This document shows, one piece after another, positions 36,408-50,000 of a DNA stretch of 64,000 bases. The stretch is taken from NCBI GenBank assembly GCA_948567375.1, contig OX419757.1, positions 65,286,001 through 65,350,000 of the forward strand, read 5' to 3'. The notes under the pieces are model-generated. The model ran no database searches and had not been told where the DNA came from. It saw only the letters and a list, made by a program, of their open reading frames with translations. How positions within the stretch are numbered: position 1 is the stretch's first letter; each line of letters starts with the position of its first letter. A program made the translations under genes and the position numbers. The DNA is from Lunularia cruciata. Taxonomy: Eukaryota > Streptophyta > Marchantiopsida > Lunulariales > Lunulariaceae.

Positions 36408-39400
36408 AAACTCCTCCATTTTAAGATGCAACATCCTAGTTGCAAAGCTGTTGCTCAAAAGATTTCATTAACATTGGTGCATTGGTCAAGTTGGTTGCTA
36501 GCTCCCATGTTGCCTCATATAGTGGGTACCCTTTCCAATACATAATAAATTCCACACATGGATGGCAAGTACCATGGATGCATTTTTGGAGAATGAGTTT
36601 GACTTCATATTCCTCTATGTCATCAATGAGGATTAGACAAGGTCAAATTGTATGGATAAAATTTGAGAAAATTGTATGGATAAAATTGGGGTGATCGGGG
36701 TGTATATTTGCCTAGTGAGAAAACATGGAATATTGGATGGTTCTTTATGTGTGGCGGTAGCTCAAGGTGATAGACCATTGCTCCAATTCAACAAAGGATA
36801 GCAAAATGCCCTATAAAAAAAGGTTTAAGCTTGCAACGGCCAACTAACATGAGTTTGGTTGTTGACAACCAGACTCAATCCCCAACATTGAACTCCATGT
36901 GTTGATGATGTGCATTAGCATACTATTTTTGTTGATTTTGGGTGATCTGCAACCTATGTTTGGCATTCTCCACTCCTTGTTGGATTTTGGAAACAAAAGT
37001 GTTGATGGCATCCACCTTGGTATCCACTGGGTGGATCTTCATCAAGCTCAAAGATGTGAAATGATGTTCTCCACACATGAAAAAAATGATGTGGCATGTG
37101 TGGATGGATTCATTGAATTTTTGTATGCAAATTCCACTAGTGGGAATAAGATGTCCCACCTTTCTTGCTCCTCTAGGATGAGGCTTTGGAGCATGTCTTC
37201 AATAGTGCAATTAGCTTGCTTTGTTTTTCATTGGCCTATGGATGGCAAGCCATGGACATGGCCAATTTGGTTTTGAAGAAACCAAAAAGTGTTCTCCAAA
37301 CAAACTAGTGAATTCCATGTCTCTATTAGTGATGAGCACTCAAGATAGTCCATGGTGAGAAAAGATTGCATCTAAGTACTATTGAGCTAATTGTGGAGTT
37401 GACATGTCCTTGGTGTTAGGACACATGTGAATCATTTTGTTGAGTCAATTAACAAAGACTACGATGGAGTCAAACCCTAAGGTGCTCTTGGGCAATTTGA
37501 AAAGTAGATCCATGCTTACATGTTCTCAATGTTGTGTAGGAGTAGGAAGGTGTTGAATGAGTCCCACGTGAGCTTGATTAGAAGCTTTATTTTTCTAACA
37601 AAGTAGGCAACTTTGAACATACTCCATCACATCATTGCTCAACTTGGGCCAATAGTAATGGCATTTGGCTGCATTCAAAGTCTTGTTTATGCCAATGGGA
37701 CATGCAATGGCAGAATCATGCAATTCTACTAGGATGGTGGTTCTAATGTCCGTGTTATTTTGGATCTATAATCTACCATCACAAAAAAAGAGTCCATGGG
37801 TGTTGGTGATGCCATTGGATGATCAAGCTCCTACAATCTATGGGTCAATTTTGTGGCAATAAAAATTCTTGGCCAAAATTCAAGAATTCATCTTGACCTT
37901 TATCACTAGATTGTTTGCCATGGGTATTTGGGTAAATTCATCTAGTAGTTACTTCTTGCCTTCCACATATGTAATTTTCATGTTGAAACTTTATCTCCAC
38001 TCCACCCACTGAATCTATTGACAAGATAGATCTTTCTATGTCTTGAGGTAGATTAAAGGTTTGTGGTCTGTCCACACTACATAATGCCTTCTCACCAAAT
38101 TAGTGCTTCCAATGCTTGGTTGCAATAACAATGGCCAACTCCTCTCATTTGGTGGTGTGTTATTTGTATGTTGTTGGTAATAGCTTTTGAGAGAAATATG
38201 CAGTTAGGTGCCATCCATCATGCCACTCTTGTATTAGGACTGCTTCTATTGCTATGCTTGATGCATTTGTAACCAACTTGATTGGCCATTTTGGATCATA
38301 CCATTTCAATATTAGTGCATGTAGTAATGCATCTTTCAATTCCTAAAATGCCAATTCTTGTGTGGTTCTCCACATCAACTTCTTCTCCTTGCCAATTAGT
38401 GTTGTTAGAGGTTATGCAACCTTGGAGAAGTCCTTGAAAAATTAACAATAGAACCCCATCAATCCAAGAAACTCTTGAGTTGAGTTTGGTCCTTTGGAGT
38501 ATTCCATTTTTGAATGACCTCTATTTTATCTATTTTGGATACCTTTTGCACTTACTCTATGCCCAAAGTAGTCTACTTCAGGCTTGCCAAACTTGCACTT
38601 TGAGATTTTAGCGTATAATGAATTTTGTCATAGAATCTAGAGGACTTCTTGTAGATGTTGCTTGTGTCCCATCATTGTCCTACTATAGACAAGGATGTCA
38701 TCTAGGAAAATAATAACATATTTATGCAAGTATGGAAAAAATATGTCATTCATCAAATATGTCAAATATACCAAATATGTCAAAGTCATGAAAGTGGCCG
38801 ATGCATTGGTGAGGCCAAATTGCATCACCAGGTATTCAAAGTGGTCATACCTTATTTGGGAGGCAATTTTGTGGATGTCTTCCTCGGCAATTTGGATTGA
38901 TTGTAACCACTCTATAGATCAAGTTTGGTGTAGTGTCTTGCCTTGTTGAGTCGATCAAACAGGTCATCCATGTGGAGTAAGGGGTATTTGTTCTTCATCA
39001 TTTGTTGATTTAGATATTGATAGTCAATGCACATGCACATTATACAATCATTTTTCTTCTCAAACAAGGCACGAGCACCAGATGGTTATATGTTAGGTTG
39101 GATAAACCCTTTTTACAACATATCCTTAATTTGAACCTTACATTCCTCCAACTCATGACATGAGGTGATAGATGATATGGGGCCTTACAAGGAGGTATCT
39201 TTCCAAGACTTATCTCAATTTTATGATCTACTCTCCTTTTTGATGGTAATCTTGAGGGTTGGTCATCCTTGAAGATATTTTGAAACTCATTGACCACATC
39301 TTTCAATTTCTCAAGAACTTGTCCATCAAGTTGTGCACTTTGGACAAGTTCACCCAAACTTGCGCACCTAAACTCAGTCCTCTCTATCTACCCATTAGGT

Positions 39401-39660
39401 AATTATACTTCTTCATTATCATCCTTTTTTAGATCCATCCCTAGCCTTATTATAACAAAGCAAGACAAGAAGTTCTATATTGCTCTAGGGTCTATCAACA
39501 CTCTCACTTGATTGCCCTCTAGGACTCCATTTACAACAATCAATTGTGAGTTTGTCTTCCTCACTCTCTATGTAGTTGCCCTCTTCTTTTCCCAATTTTT
39601 TGCTTCTCTATTGAGCCAATAAGGCCGCAAGGTACATTTACTAGTGATCTTTATTTTCTG
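36408..39660 (-). pseudogene. Ty3 pol remnant (protease, RT, RNase H, integrase)
   Basis: Minus-strand fragments in order: a pre-RT segment at 39040-39357 (DDQPSRLPSKRRVDHKIE), an RT piece at 38637-38828 with FLDDILVYSRT (catalytic FLDD), RNase H and HHCC-like pieces from 38500 to 37500, and an integrase end at 36923-37159. Frameshifts and stops occur throughout. The closest relative in the window is the relic at 15067-17305. Confidence 0.8.
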
Positions 39661-39885
39661 GTGTGATTTTTCATCCTCTTCTTCAATTTGTTTCTCATGT
39701 TGTTCAAAGATTACCTATATGGAGGCCAAGGGTCTCTAGGAAAATGAGTACAACAATTGACAACTAGGTGCACAACTCGGCCACAATTGTAACAACAATG
39801 TTGTTCTACTTGAGTCCATTCTCTTTGTGGGAGCCCATCTCTTCTTTCTTCAAGCCTTCCTCGTTCTCCTTGGAGTGATCGTGCT
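39661..39885 (-). pseudogene. Ty3 gag zinc-knuckle remnant
   Basis: The minus-strand translation contains CCYNCGRVVHLVVNCC, a CX2CX4HX4C zinc knuckle of Ty3 gag. The frame is cut at 39885 by the chromovirus; the rest of gag resumes at 45509. Confidence 0.8.
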
Positions 39886-40294
39886 TGTAATAATATGGAG
39901 TTTTGCAACAAAGTTAGTTAAGGCTAATAGCAAATAGGACAAATTAACCTAGAATGTCCCAAAAGTATCTAGTAAGCTTCTTGGGAAGCTTCCTGGTTAG
40001 CTTAGCTTGCACCCCAAATAAGTAGCTTCTAGTTGAAAGCTTCTAGAAGCTTCTAACTAGCCAAGTAGGCGGCTTCTAGAAAGAAGCTTTTTGAGAAGCT
40101 TCTCGGTTAACTTGGCTTGCAATCCAAGAAAGTGGCTCAAGGAAGCTTCTTGAGAAGCTTCTCAAGAGCCTTGTATGCTCCCTATAAATACCAAAGCCAA
40201 AGCTCATGCTATGCATCCATAGTTTTCCCATATTCAAATGTCCCAATATGATCTTCCATTCTCCTATTTCTCTCCTCGGTCTTGATCTTTTACA
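39886..40294 (+). repeat. Chromovirus A 5' LTR (409 bp)
   Basis: Starts TGTAATAATATGGAG and ends TTTTACA. It has the TATA-like ccctataaatacc near 40187 and a perfect TTCnnGAAnnTTC pattern near 40045-40060. Length equals that of the chromovirus B LTRs. Confidence 0.9.
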
Positions 40295-40295
40295 T

Positions 40296-40307
40296 TGGTA
40301 TCAGAGC
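40296..40307 (+). promoter_or_regulatory. Primer-binding site (initiator-Met tRNA)
   Basis: TGGTATCAGAGC follows the LTR after one base. It is the standard minus-strand DNA primer site of many plant Ty3 elements. Confidence 0.92.
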
Positions 40308-40559
40308 AGGAATGGGATGGATGGAATTTATGGACCACCAAATCCACTTCCACCAAACCATTGGGATTTTTGTGTCCATGTACTACCCAAGTATCGTTTC
40401 ACACAATTCATCACCTCACGCGTTGGATAGGATTTTTTTCAAATGATCACCTTGTTTGAGAAACCTTTGGTGCTCCTGGTCATAACTTATGGAGAGCGGT
40501 GGACGTGTTGCATCTATGTGTTAATAAATTAGATAAATTGGGGATATTATGATAGAGTA

Positions 40560-41430
40560 GAAGCATGGTAGTGATGCCCAAGTTATCCTTACTATGCAAC
40601 AACAAATTGAGCACCTTAGTCAATTGTTGGATGAACAAGAGCAAGTAGAGAAAGCATCAATTTGAGAAGGAGAAGAAAAAATCCAATTTCCAAAGCCTAA
40701 GGTATTTGAAGGCAAGAACCTTCCAAATGCAATGGAAAATTTTGCGTTTGATTGTGAATGTTACTTCAAAGCAACAAACCTTTAAGATGAATGAAGATAA
40801 ATTCTATTGGCCTCAATCTAATTGGATGGAGTGGCTAAATTATGGTGGCAATTCAGAGTGGAACAAGCTAAGCGGCAATTTTTCATGCCAATCTTGACAT
40901 GGGAAGAATTCAAGAGTGCAATAATTGAGCATTTCTAACCTATAAATGCCACATGGGGTGCATGAGATAAGTTGGTAGAATTGAAGCAAGATTTGCTTGG
41001 TAAGAAGCTATATCACTCAATTACAAAACACCATTATGCAAATTTCAAATATACTAGATGGAGAAGCTCTTGATCATTTTGTGAGAGGCTTGAAGTCCCA
41101 CACCAGACTATAACTGACTATGCGTGAGCCCAAAGACTTGGAGGAAGCCATGCAGTCTATTGAGCACTTTGATTCCTTGGTTGCAATAACTTGGTCTTGA
41201 CCTTGGTCTTTCTCAAACCCACCCACACACTACATATAGGTGGAAGAGCCAATACCTATGGAGATTAATGCCATCAAGAAAAGACCACTTGGCACAATAG
41301 ATCATGAAATATTACAATGAAATGGTGGATATTTTTATTGTCACCAAATTGGACACTACAGAGTGTCCACTCAAGAATGATCAACCTCAACAAGTTGCTC
41401 AAATGGAATTTGTGAAGTAGAATGACCAAG
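40560..41430 (+). pseudogene. Chromovirus A gag
   Basis: Broken plus-strand frames match the gag of chromovirus B (50704-51543): an EEKIQFPKPKVFEGKNL-like word near 40680, PINAT near 40944 and GHYR near a zinc knuckle at about 41340. Stops occur at several places, including a TAA just before PINAT, where B has TAG. Confidence 0.75.
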
Positions 41431-41476
41431 GAAACAAGGAATCCCTATAGGAGATTTTGAGCTACTTATTGGGAAC

Positions 41477-44400
41477 TTGATTAGTTCAAATAGGATTGAA
41501 GGCTTGACCTCTGCAAGTTTGCTTCATTTACAAGGTATGATATCTGATCGTGGTTGTAGGATTTTGGTTGATTCTAAAAGTTCAGAGAATAGTATGTCCA
41601 TGCAATTAACAAAGGGATTGGGTATTCCTATCAAGCTAGTAATTGGAAGTAGATTGATCATTACGGATGGTAGAAAGGGTTTTGCATTCCATACCTCATA
41701 TCCTGTTACCCTCAAGATTGGGAAGGAGTATTTGGAGTGTATGAGATTTGGAAAGACACCTCTACACTATGATATCATTCTACGACTACCTTGGCTTGAA
41801 CATCATAAGGTTCAATTTGATTAGATCCAATGACAAATTCAAGTACAACACCAATTTCCGATTGGGTTGTTTGGCACCTTTGAGTAAGACACCTAAGGAT
41901 AGTTAGTCCAAAAATGGGAAGTTTGTAAGGAAAGAAACTATAGAGCAAGCTTTGAAGGAAGAGAGTCCCAAGATGGGAAGTTTTTCAGGAAAGCAACCAT
42001 AGAGCAAGCCATGAAGGAAGATAAGTTCTTAGATGGGAAATTTGTCAGTGAAGCAGCTACAGAGCAAGCTTTGGAGGAAGATAAGTCTGTTTTTGCCGTG
42101 TGCATCAAGCCAATTGCACGAGAACAATCTAAGGAGAGTCAATAGCCTTGTCAAGCAATGGTCAACCACATAGTTCAAGAGTTTGCATATGTGTTTCTGG
42201 ATGATTTGCTGAAAGGATTACCCTCTGAGCGTGGTATGCCCTTCAAGATTGAGTTAGTACCAAGGAGTACTCTAGTGAGTAGACCAATCTATTAGCTCTC
42301 ACCAAAGGAGTTGGAGGAGTTACGAACAACACTTATGGAGTTGTTGGAGAAGAATTTCATACAACGTAGTTCATCTTTGTTGGGAACACCAATACTATTT
42401 GTTCCAAAGAAGGATGGAGGACTTCATTTTTGTATTGATTATTGGGAGCTCAATAAAAAAATAGTGAAGAATACATACCCCTTGTCTCAAATTGATGACT
42501 TGCTTGATCAATTAAGTGGAGCATGATACTCTCTAAGTTGGATCTTTGCAATGGCTACTGGAAAATCCCTATTGATAGGGAGGATGTGCAATAGAATACC
42601 TTTCGCACAAGGTATGGACATTTTGAGTAGAGAGTTTTGCCTTTTGGGCTCATCAATGCTCCATCAGTCTTCATGGTTTAGATGCTCAGATTGTTGGATA
42701 GATTGTTGGATTGGTACATAGGGGTGTTCTTGGATGATATCTTAATCTATAGCAAGATGGAGGAAGAACATGTGAATAACGTGCAAGAAGTGCTAAGACA
42801 ACTACGACAATGGAAGTTTTATTGCAAGAAGTCAAAGTGTGCCTTTAGGCAAAAGGAAGTTACCTTCTTGGGTCATAAGATTTCATTGGAGGTGATCAAG
42901 ATGGAAGAGGAGAAAATCAAGGCCATCATTGATTGGCCTACTCCAAAAGATATTATTGAAATATAGGCATTTAATGTATTGGCTAGTTTTTACCGATGGT
43001 TCATCTACTACTATGCTTATGTGACCGCATCATAGACCAATCTCTTCAGAAAGGACTTGAGCTTTCAATGGACCAACAAGCACAAAGAAGCATTCTAGAA
43101 GCTAAAACATATGGTGTCTTCAAGACCAATTCTTCAACCATATGATCCTCAACTATCATGTGTGGTTGATTTTGATGCTTCTAACTTTGCAATTGGAATT
43201 GTGTTGCAATAATAATTTATATATGGATTGCATCCCATTGCCTTTGTGTCTTTCAGACTCAATACAACCAAAAGGAATTACTTTGCTTAGGTTCAAGAAC
43301 AACTTTCAATGGTATATGCCACCAAGGTATGGAGGCATTATCTCTTGGTGAAACAAGTGGTCATGCAAATTGATCACAAGCCCTTGTTGCAAACTTTACA
43401 TTTGGAACACATGAAGAGTCAATATCATCAAGAGGAGGAACAACTACAATTTTTTGATAGCAAACTTGAGTACAAACTTGGTCGGTTCCATGTTGTCTTG
43501 ATGTTGTATCAAGATGACCTAATTTGAAGTCTCTTCTTCTTATCACGGTGGCAATTATGAAAATGTCAGTCGACTCCAAAGTCCAAACTAACTTTAGGAC
43601 AACTCTACAACAAGATCCATTCTTTCAAATAGTACAAGGTCATCTTATAGCATGTGACAAGGAGTACAAGACTTTCTCCTTCAAGGAAGGCCTTTTATTG
43701 CATGAGGACTAGATCTATGTTCTAGCCAAAGGTGATCTCCAACTTGTGTGCCTTCAAGAAGCCTATGATTTACCAATTGTTGGTCACATGGGTGGACAAG
43801 ACCTTGGGTAACCTCCAACGCCAATGGTGGTGGTCTAACATAGCACGAGATGTTTGGGAGTTTGGGAGTTTGTTTGATCGTGTGAGAGCTACCAATGAAA
43901 CAAGGTCACTAACTAGAAACTTAGTGTACTTCTTCAACCACTCCTCATTCCATCTACTCATTGGGAAAATGTGAGCTTAGATCTCATCGCCTCCTTGCCC
44001 AAGAAAAAGCAAGGTCACACAACAATTGTGGTGTTTGTGGATATGCTTAGTAAGCAAATCCATTTGGCACCAATAGTTGATACAATGGATGTTCCAACCT
44101 TGGCACATATCTACTTTAGTGATGTATTCAAACATCATGGGATGCCGCATGTACTCATCTCCAACCAGGATCTTTGATTCATTGTGAAATTTTGGCAAGC
44201 ACTCTTCTAGATACTTGGCACCAAGCTTGCTTTGTCTACAGCCTATCATCCTCAAATTGATGGACAAATTGAACATGCAAATTGCACCTTGGAGGATATA
44301 CTTTGTGCCTTCATCAACATCCACCATACCAATTGGGATGAATGTCTTACAATTGTGGAGTTTACATATAATAATTCAAAACATGCAAGCACCAGATTCT

Positions 44401-45065
44401 CTCTTTTCTTCCTAATTTGGCCAAGATCCACTTGTTCCAGATTCCCTTCTTGCTATGCTTCCATCTCATGTCCCTCATACTTCAATCTTCCTGACCACCA
44501 TATCCCCCAATCCCTTCAACAAGTCAAATCTCACCTCCTTGTTGCTCTGAATTGGTAGAAACAATATGCGGACCACCATCATCATGATCTCACATTTCAA
44601 GTTGGTAATAAAGTCATGCTCTCCTCTAGTAATTTACCCCTCACACTTGATACCCAAAACTTGTAAACTTGCCCTTCATTGGATAGGACTCTTTGATATC
44701 ACCCAAATTACCTATCTTATTGCTTATTGACTTGCTTTGCCTTGTCATATGCATATCCATCATGTCTTTCACATTTCCAAGTTGAAACCCTTGGTTCCCA
44801 ACCCATCTTCTTTTTTCTCTTAGGTCCAACCTCCTCCTCCTCCTCCTCCCATCTCCATCAATGATCATGAGGAGTATCAAGTTGATAGTATCCTTGCACA
44901 TCACCACATTCAACAAGGACATCGGCAACATACAGAATACAAGGTCCTTTGGAAAGGGAATCTCCTCCATATGTCACATGGGAACCTCTTTCTCATCTTT
45001 AGAATTCACAAATGGTCATCTAGGAGTTTGAAGCTTCAATGGCAAAAAGGACATCACCAACTAGC
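41477..45065 (+). pseudogene. Chromovirus A pol (protease, RT, RNase H, integrase, chromodomain)
   Basis: The order matches chromovirus B. Protease at 41477-41824 has RILVDSKSSENSMSM, where the catalytic DSG is changed to DSK. RT pieces lie at 42311-42526 and 42682-42966 with [10 protein letters not shown]. RNase H and the HHCC region follow near 43140-43930, then the integrase core at 43971-44160 and YHPQIDGQ at about 44240. A decayed chromodomain region (EEYQVDSIL, then EYKVLWKG) lies near 44860-44960. Stops and frameshifts are numerous. Confidence 0.85.
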
Positions 45066-45077
45066 GATGGGGGAATA

Positions 45078-45503
45078 TGTAATAATATGGAGTTTAGCAA
45101 TGAAGTTAGTTAGGCTAACAAAGTAGCAAATAGGAAAAATTAGCCTAGAATATTCCAAAAATATCTATGAAGCTTCTTGGGAAGCTTCTCAACTAGCTTA
45201 GCTTGCAACCCAAGTAAATAGTTTCTAGTAGGAAGCTTCTAAAAGCTTCCAACTAGCTTAGTTTGTTGGCCAAGTAGGCAACTTCTAGAAGGAAGTTTCT
45301 TGAAAAGCTTCTTAGTTAACTTGGCTTACACTCCAAGAAAGTGGCTCAAGGAAGCTTCTTGAGAAGCTTCTCAAGAGCATTGTATGCTCCCTATAAATAC
45401 TAGAGCCAAAGCTCATGCTAAGCATTTGGATTTTTCTCACATTCAAGTGTCCCAATATGATCCTCCATTCTCCTATTTCTCTCCTTGATCTTGATCTCTT
45501 ATA
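45078..45503 (+). repeat. Chromovirus A 3' LTR (426 bp)
   Basis: Starts TGTAATAATATGGAG after the polypurine tract and ends TCTTATA (terminal CA mutated to TA). Many substitutions and small indels separate it from the 5' LTR. Confidence 0.88.
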
Positions 45504-45508
45504 GTGCT

Positions 45509-46022
45509 CCTTGGTTTTGAAACCAACTGTTGCCTAATTCCATGTGAATTGGTCCACCAAAGTATTGTGTTTTGGCCTAGTAATGTTGAGTTAGGATTGC
45601 CCCTTCACCTCCTCTAAGCGTCCCTTCTATTCTTTGAGCACAAGCAATGGCTTCAAAACCATGCAAGGGTTTTGTGCTAGATACTTCTTGGCAATTTTTT
45701 TTCTTTTAAACCTCATTTGAAATTGGCCAAATCTTCTACTAGACTCATGTTTGTTATTGCAACTTGTAAATCAAGGAATGCCTCCATGTACTCTTGTACT
45801 CTATTCTTTTGCTTCAACCCCCATAGTTGTGTGTGAGCCATTTGCATAAAATCCATGGATTGGAAGTTCTTTAGTAGCCCCTCCTACATGGCCATCCAAG
45901 TGACCTCTCTTCCTTCTGCCAACATTAATTGTTCCCAAGCATAGTACCATGTTAGTGCTTCATCAATCAAGTACGCACATGCAAATATGCCTATGGAATG
46001 GTTGGTGATTTCAATGGTGAAC
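45509..46022 (-). pseudogene. Ty3 gag remnant, middle fragment
   Basis: This continues the minus-strand gag of the large Ty3 element between two insertions. The GTGCT duplication marks the left edge and TGAAC (46018-46022) the right. Only short broken frames remain. Confidence 0.6.
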
Positions 46023-46686
46023 TATAATACCAAGAGCTAGCCATATGATCTAGATGTGAAATTTGGTTTGGTAACATCTAGAATGATGTTATACATGATG
46101 ATCAAAATAGATAAGATAGAAGTATCACCAAAAGAATACTTCTACTAATAGGGTAGAAACCGAAGTAAACTTGAGAACCTTAGAACCAATAGCTAGACAT
46201 ATTATTTAAAGGTGAGAATTGGTTTGGTAATATTTGGAAGGATGTTACACATGATGGAATAAATAGATCAGAAAGAGGTATCACCAAAAGGGAACTTCTA
46301 CTAATAGAGTAGGAACCAAAATATGCCTGAAATCTTTGAAGGCAATTTCGGAGGCCTAAACGGATGAATTAGGCCTCGAAAATGTGCAAAATCCCTCCCA
46401 AAAGACAAAGGTTGTCCTTTCCTCCCCCATACTTTGTCTCATTGAGAGCTTTCCAGCAGTACCTTACTCACGTGATTCTGAGATTCTTACAAGAAGATTC
46501 CCTAAAAGATTCCCTCCGGTCAAAGCTTGTTTGACCAACCAGATAGGACCTAGACCAGACATGTCACCCATCCAATTAAGTAATCCAAGGGTGGAGCTTG
46601 CTGACATATCACCTATCTGTGTCCCTAATCCTATGGTGGAGCTTCCTTGGAGGAGATCCTCTTTGCCTATATAATAAAGAGAAGGT

Positions 46687-47095
46687 TGTAACAGACCGAA
46701 ACCGAGGAGAGAAATAGGAGAATGGAAGCTCACATTGGGACACTTGAATGAGGGAAAACTCCGAATGCCTAGCATGAGCTTCGGCCTTGGTATTTATAGG
46801 TAGCATACAAGACCCTTGAAGCTTCTCAAGAAGCTTCCTTGAGCCGCTTTCTTGGAGTGCAAGCCAAGTTAACTAGGAAGCTTCTCAAGAAGCTTCTTTC
46901 TAGAAGCCGCCTACTTGGCGTGCAAGCTAAGCTAGTTAGAAGCTTCTAGAAGCTACCTGCTTAGGGTGCAAGTTAACTAGTTGGGAAGCTTCCTAAGAAG
47001 CTTCTTAGATGTTTCTAGAATATTCTAGGCTATTTTGTCTTATTCTCTACTTTGTAAGCCCGACTAACTTCGTCACTAAACTCCATATTGTTACA
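46687..47095 (-). repeat. Chromovirus B 3' LTR (409 bp)
   Basis: Ends TGTAACA...TGTTACA. Minus-strand TATA at 46791-46799. Heat-shock-type GAA/TTC words at 46818-46837 and 46939-46951. The pol frame runs into it and stops at 47030. Confidence 0.95.
46939..46951 (-). promoter_or_regulatory. Perfect three-unit heat-shock-element pattern in the LTR
   Basis: GAAGCTTCTAGAA is GAAnnTTCnnGAA, the minimal heat-shock factor binding pattern. It lies about 140 bp upstream of the TATA box in the sense of the element. Two further GAAGCTTC words stand 20-40 bp upstream of the TATA (46818-46825 and 46830-46837). The 5' LTR has the same at 52067-52079. Function is inferred. Confidence 0.55.
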
Positions 47096-50000
47096 TATTC
47101 CCCCGCCGCTAGTTGGTGACGTCCTCGTCGCCAGTGAAGCTTCGAACTCCTTGATGGCCATCTGTGCATTCTGGAGGTGAGAAAGAGGTTCCCATGTAGC
47201 ATCATGAAGGGGATACCCTTTCCAAAGGACCTTGTACTCCGTGTGTTGGCGACGGCCTCGTTGAATATGGCGACGCGCAAGGATACGATCAACTTCGTAC
47301 TCCTCATGCTTGGAAATATGAAAGACAGGATGGATACGCATGTGACAAGGTAAGGCAAGATGATAAGCAACAGGAGAGATAATGTGGGTGATATCAAAGG
47401 GTCCTATCCAATTAGGAGCAAGTTTACGAACTTGGGTATCAAGTGGGAGAAGGAGGTTACTAGAGGATAGCATGACTTTATCACCAACTTCAAAGGTGAG
47501 ATCACGACGATGATGGTCTGCATATTGTTTTTGGCAATTCTGAGCAACAAGGAGGTGAGATTTGGCTTGTTGGAGAGATTGGGATATCGTGGTCAAGAAT
47601 GTAGAAGTATGAGGAACCTGAGAGGGAGGGGGAGCAAGAAGAGAATCTGGAACAAGCGGATCTTGGCCAAAATTGAGAAAGAAGGGAGAAAATCCAGTGC
47701 TTGCCTGTTTGGAATTGTTGTAGGCAAATTCTGCAGCTGCAAGACATTCATCCCAGTTGGTATGGTGGACATTGACAAAAGCCCGCAACATATCCTCCAA
47801 TGTACGATTGGCGCGTTCGGTTTGTCCATCAGTTTGAGGATGATAGGCCGTGGACAAAGCAAGCTTGGTGCCGAGTATCTGGAAGAGTGCTTGCCAAAAC
47901 TTCCCGGTAAATTGAGGATCACGGTCGGAGATGAGTACACATGGCATCCCATGATGCTTGAAGACATTGTCAAAGTAGATTTGCGCTAAGGTTGGAGCAT
48001 CCACGGTATCACAGGTTGGTGCTAAGTGGATTTGCTTACTAAGCTTATCCACAAACACCACAATTGCGGTGTGTCCTTGTTTTGTTTTTGGCAAGGATGT
48101 GATGAGATCCAAGCTCACATGCTCCCAACGAGCGGATGGAATGGCGAGTGGTTGAAGGAGTCCACTCGGCTTCTGGTTGCTGGCCTTGTTCCGTTGGCAA
48201 CTCTCACATGATCGGACAAAGTTTCGAACATCTCGTGTCATGTTGGGCCACCACCATTGGCGTTGAAGGGTGCCCAAGGTCTTGTCCACTCCCATGTGAC
48301 CAGCTATTGGTAAATCATGGGCTTCTTGAAGGCGCACAAGTCGAAGATCACCTTTGGCTGGAACAAAGATCTGGTCTTCATGGAATAAAAGGCCTTCCTT
48401 GAAGGAGAAGGTGTTGTACTCCTTGTCACGTGCTGTTAGACGACCGTGTACCATTTGGAAGAAGGGATCTTGTTGTAGAGCTAACCAAAACTCGTTATGA
48501 ATCTTGGGATCAATTGACACCGTCGTAATTGCTGCCGTGATGAGAGGAAGAGACTTCAAATCAGGTCGTCATGATAGAGCATCAGGGATGACATGGAATC
48601 GACCTGGTTTGTACTCAAGTTTGATGTCGAACAATTGGAGTTGCTCTTCCCATCGATGATGTTGACTCTTCATGTGCTCTAGATGTAAAGTCTGCAACAA
48701 TGGCTTGTGATCAGTTCGCATGATCACCTATTTCCCCAAGAGATAATGCCTCCATACCTTGGTGGCATATACCATTGCAAGTTGTTCTCGATCTCGAGCA
48801 GAGTAATTTCTTTCAGCTGTATTTAGTCGGCGAGACACAAAGGCAATAGGATGTAGTCCATCTGGAAATTCTTGTTGCAACACAGCTCCAATTGCAAAGT
48901 TAGAAGCATCAAAATCAACCACACAAGGTAGTTGAGGATCACATGGTTGAAGAATGGGTCTTGAAGACACCATATGCTTTAACTTCTTGAATGCTTCTTC
49001 ATGCTTGGTGGTCCATTGGAAGCTCAAGTTCTTTCCCAAGAGGTCAATCAATGGTGCAGCCACGTGAGCATAATAGTGGATGAACCGTCGGTAAAAACTG
49101 GCCAATCCATTGAATGCTTGTACTTCGGTAACATCCTTCGGGGTAGGCCAATCAGTAATGGCCTTGATCTTCTCTTCTTCCATCTTGATCCCCTCTGATG
49201 AGATCTTATGACCCAAGAAGGTAACCTCCTTCTGCCAGAAGGCACACTTTGACTTCTTGCAGTAAAATTTCCACTGTCGTAGTCGTCTTAGGACTTCCCG
49301 TACATGATTCCTGTATTCTGCCTCTGTCCTACTATAGATTAAGATATCATCTAAGAACACTACCACAGACTGATCCAATAGTCCCTCCAACACCCGATGC
49401 ATCTGATCCATGAAGACTACTGGAGCATTAGTGAGTCCAAAAGGTAGAACTCTCCACTCAAAATGTCCATACCTTGTGCGAAAGGCAGTCTTTTGCACGT
49501 CCTCTCCTTCAATAGGAATTTGCCAATAGCCGCTACAAAGATCTAGCTTGGAAAAGTAGCGTGCTCCACTTAATTGATCAAGCAGGTCATCGATCCGAGG
49601 CAAGGGATATGCATTCTTCACGGTTTGTTTATTGAGCCCACGGTAATTGATACAGAAACGAAGTCCTCCATCCTTTTTTGGAACAAATAGTACCGGTGCT
49701 CCCCAAGGAGAGGTACTATGTCGTATGAAATCCTTCTCCAACAACTCTATAAGTGTTGTTCGCAGCTCCTCCAACTCCTTTGGTGAGAGCCGATAGATTG
49801 GTCTACTCATTGGAGTACTCCCTAGCAATAACTCGATCTTGAAGGGCATACCTCGATCAGAGGGTAATCCCTTTGGCAGATCATCCGGAAACACATCTGC
49901 AAACTCCTGAACTATCCGATCAACCGTTGCTTGATGTGGCACTTGGCCCTCCTTAGATTGTTCTTGTGCAATCGGCTTGATCCACACCGCAAATACAGAC

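Larger units (their letters stand above)
39886..45503 (+). mobile_element. Chromovirus A (Ty3), inserted in the gag of the larger Ty3 element
   Basis: LTRs at 39886-40294 and 45078-45503, exact target-site duplication GTGCT (39881-39885 and 45504-45508), primer-binding site TGGTATCAGAGC at 40296-40307 after a one-base spacer, and polypurine tract gatgggggaata at 45066-45077. Gag and pol run on the plus strand with many stops and frameshifts. Same family as chromovirus B but much older, since its LTRs differ at many positions and by indels. Confidence 0.92.

Noticed and set aside
47510-48402. Plus-strand open frames opposite chromovirus B pol
   Set aside because: Antisense shadows of the integrase coding region with no domain of their own.
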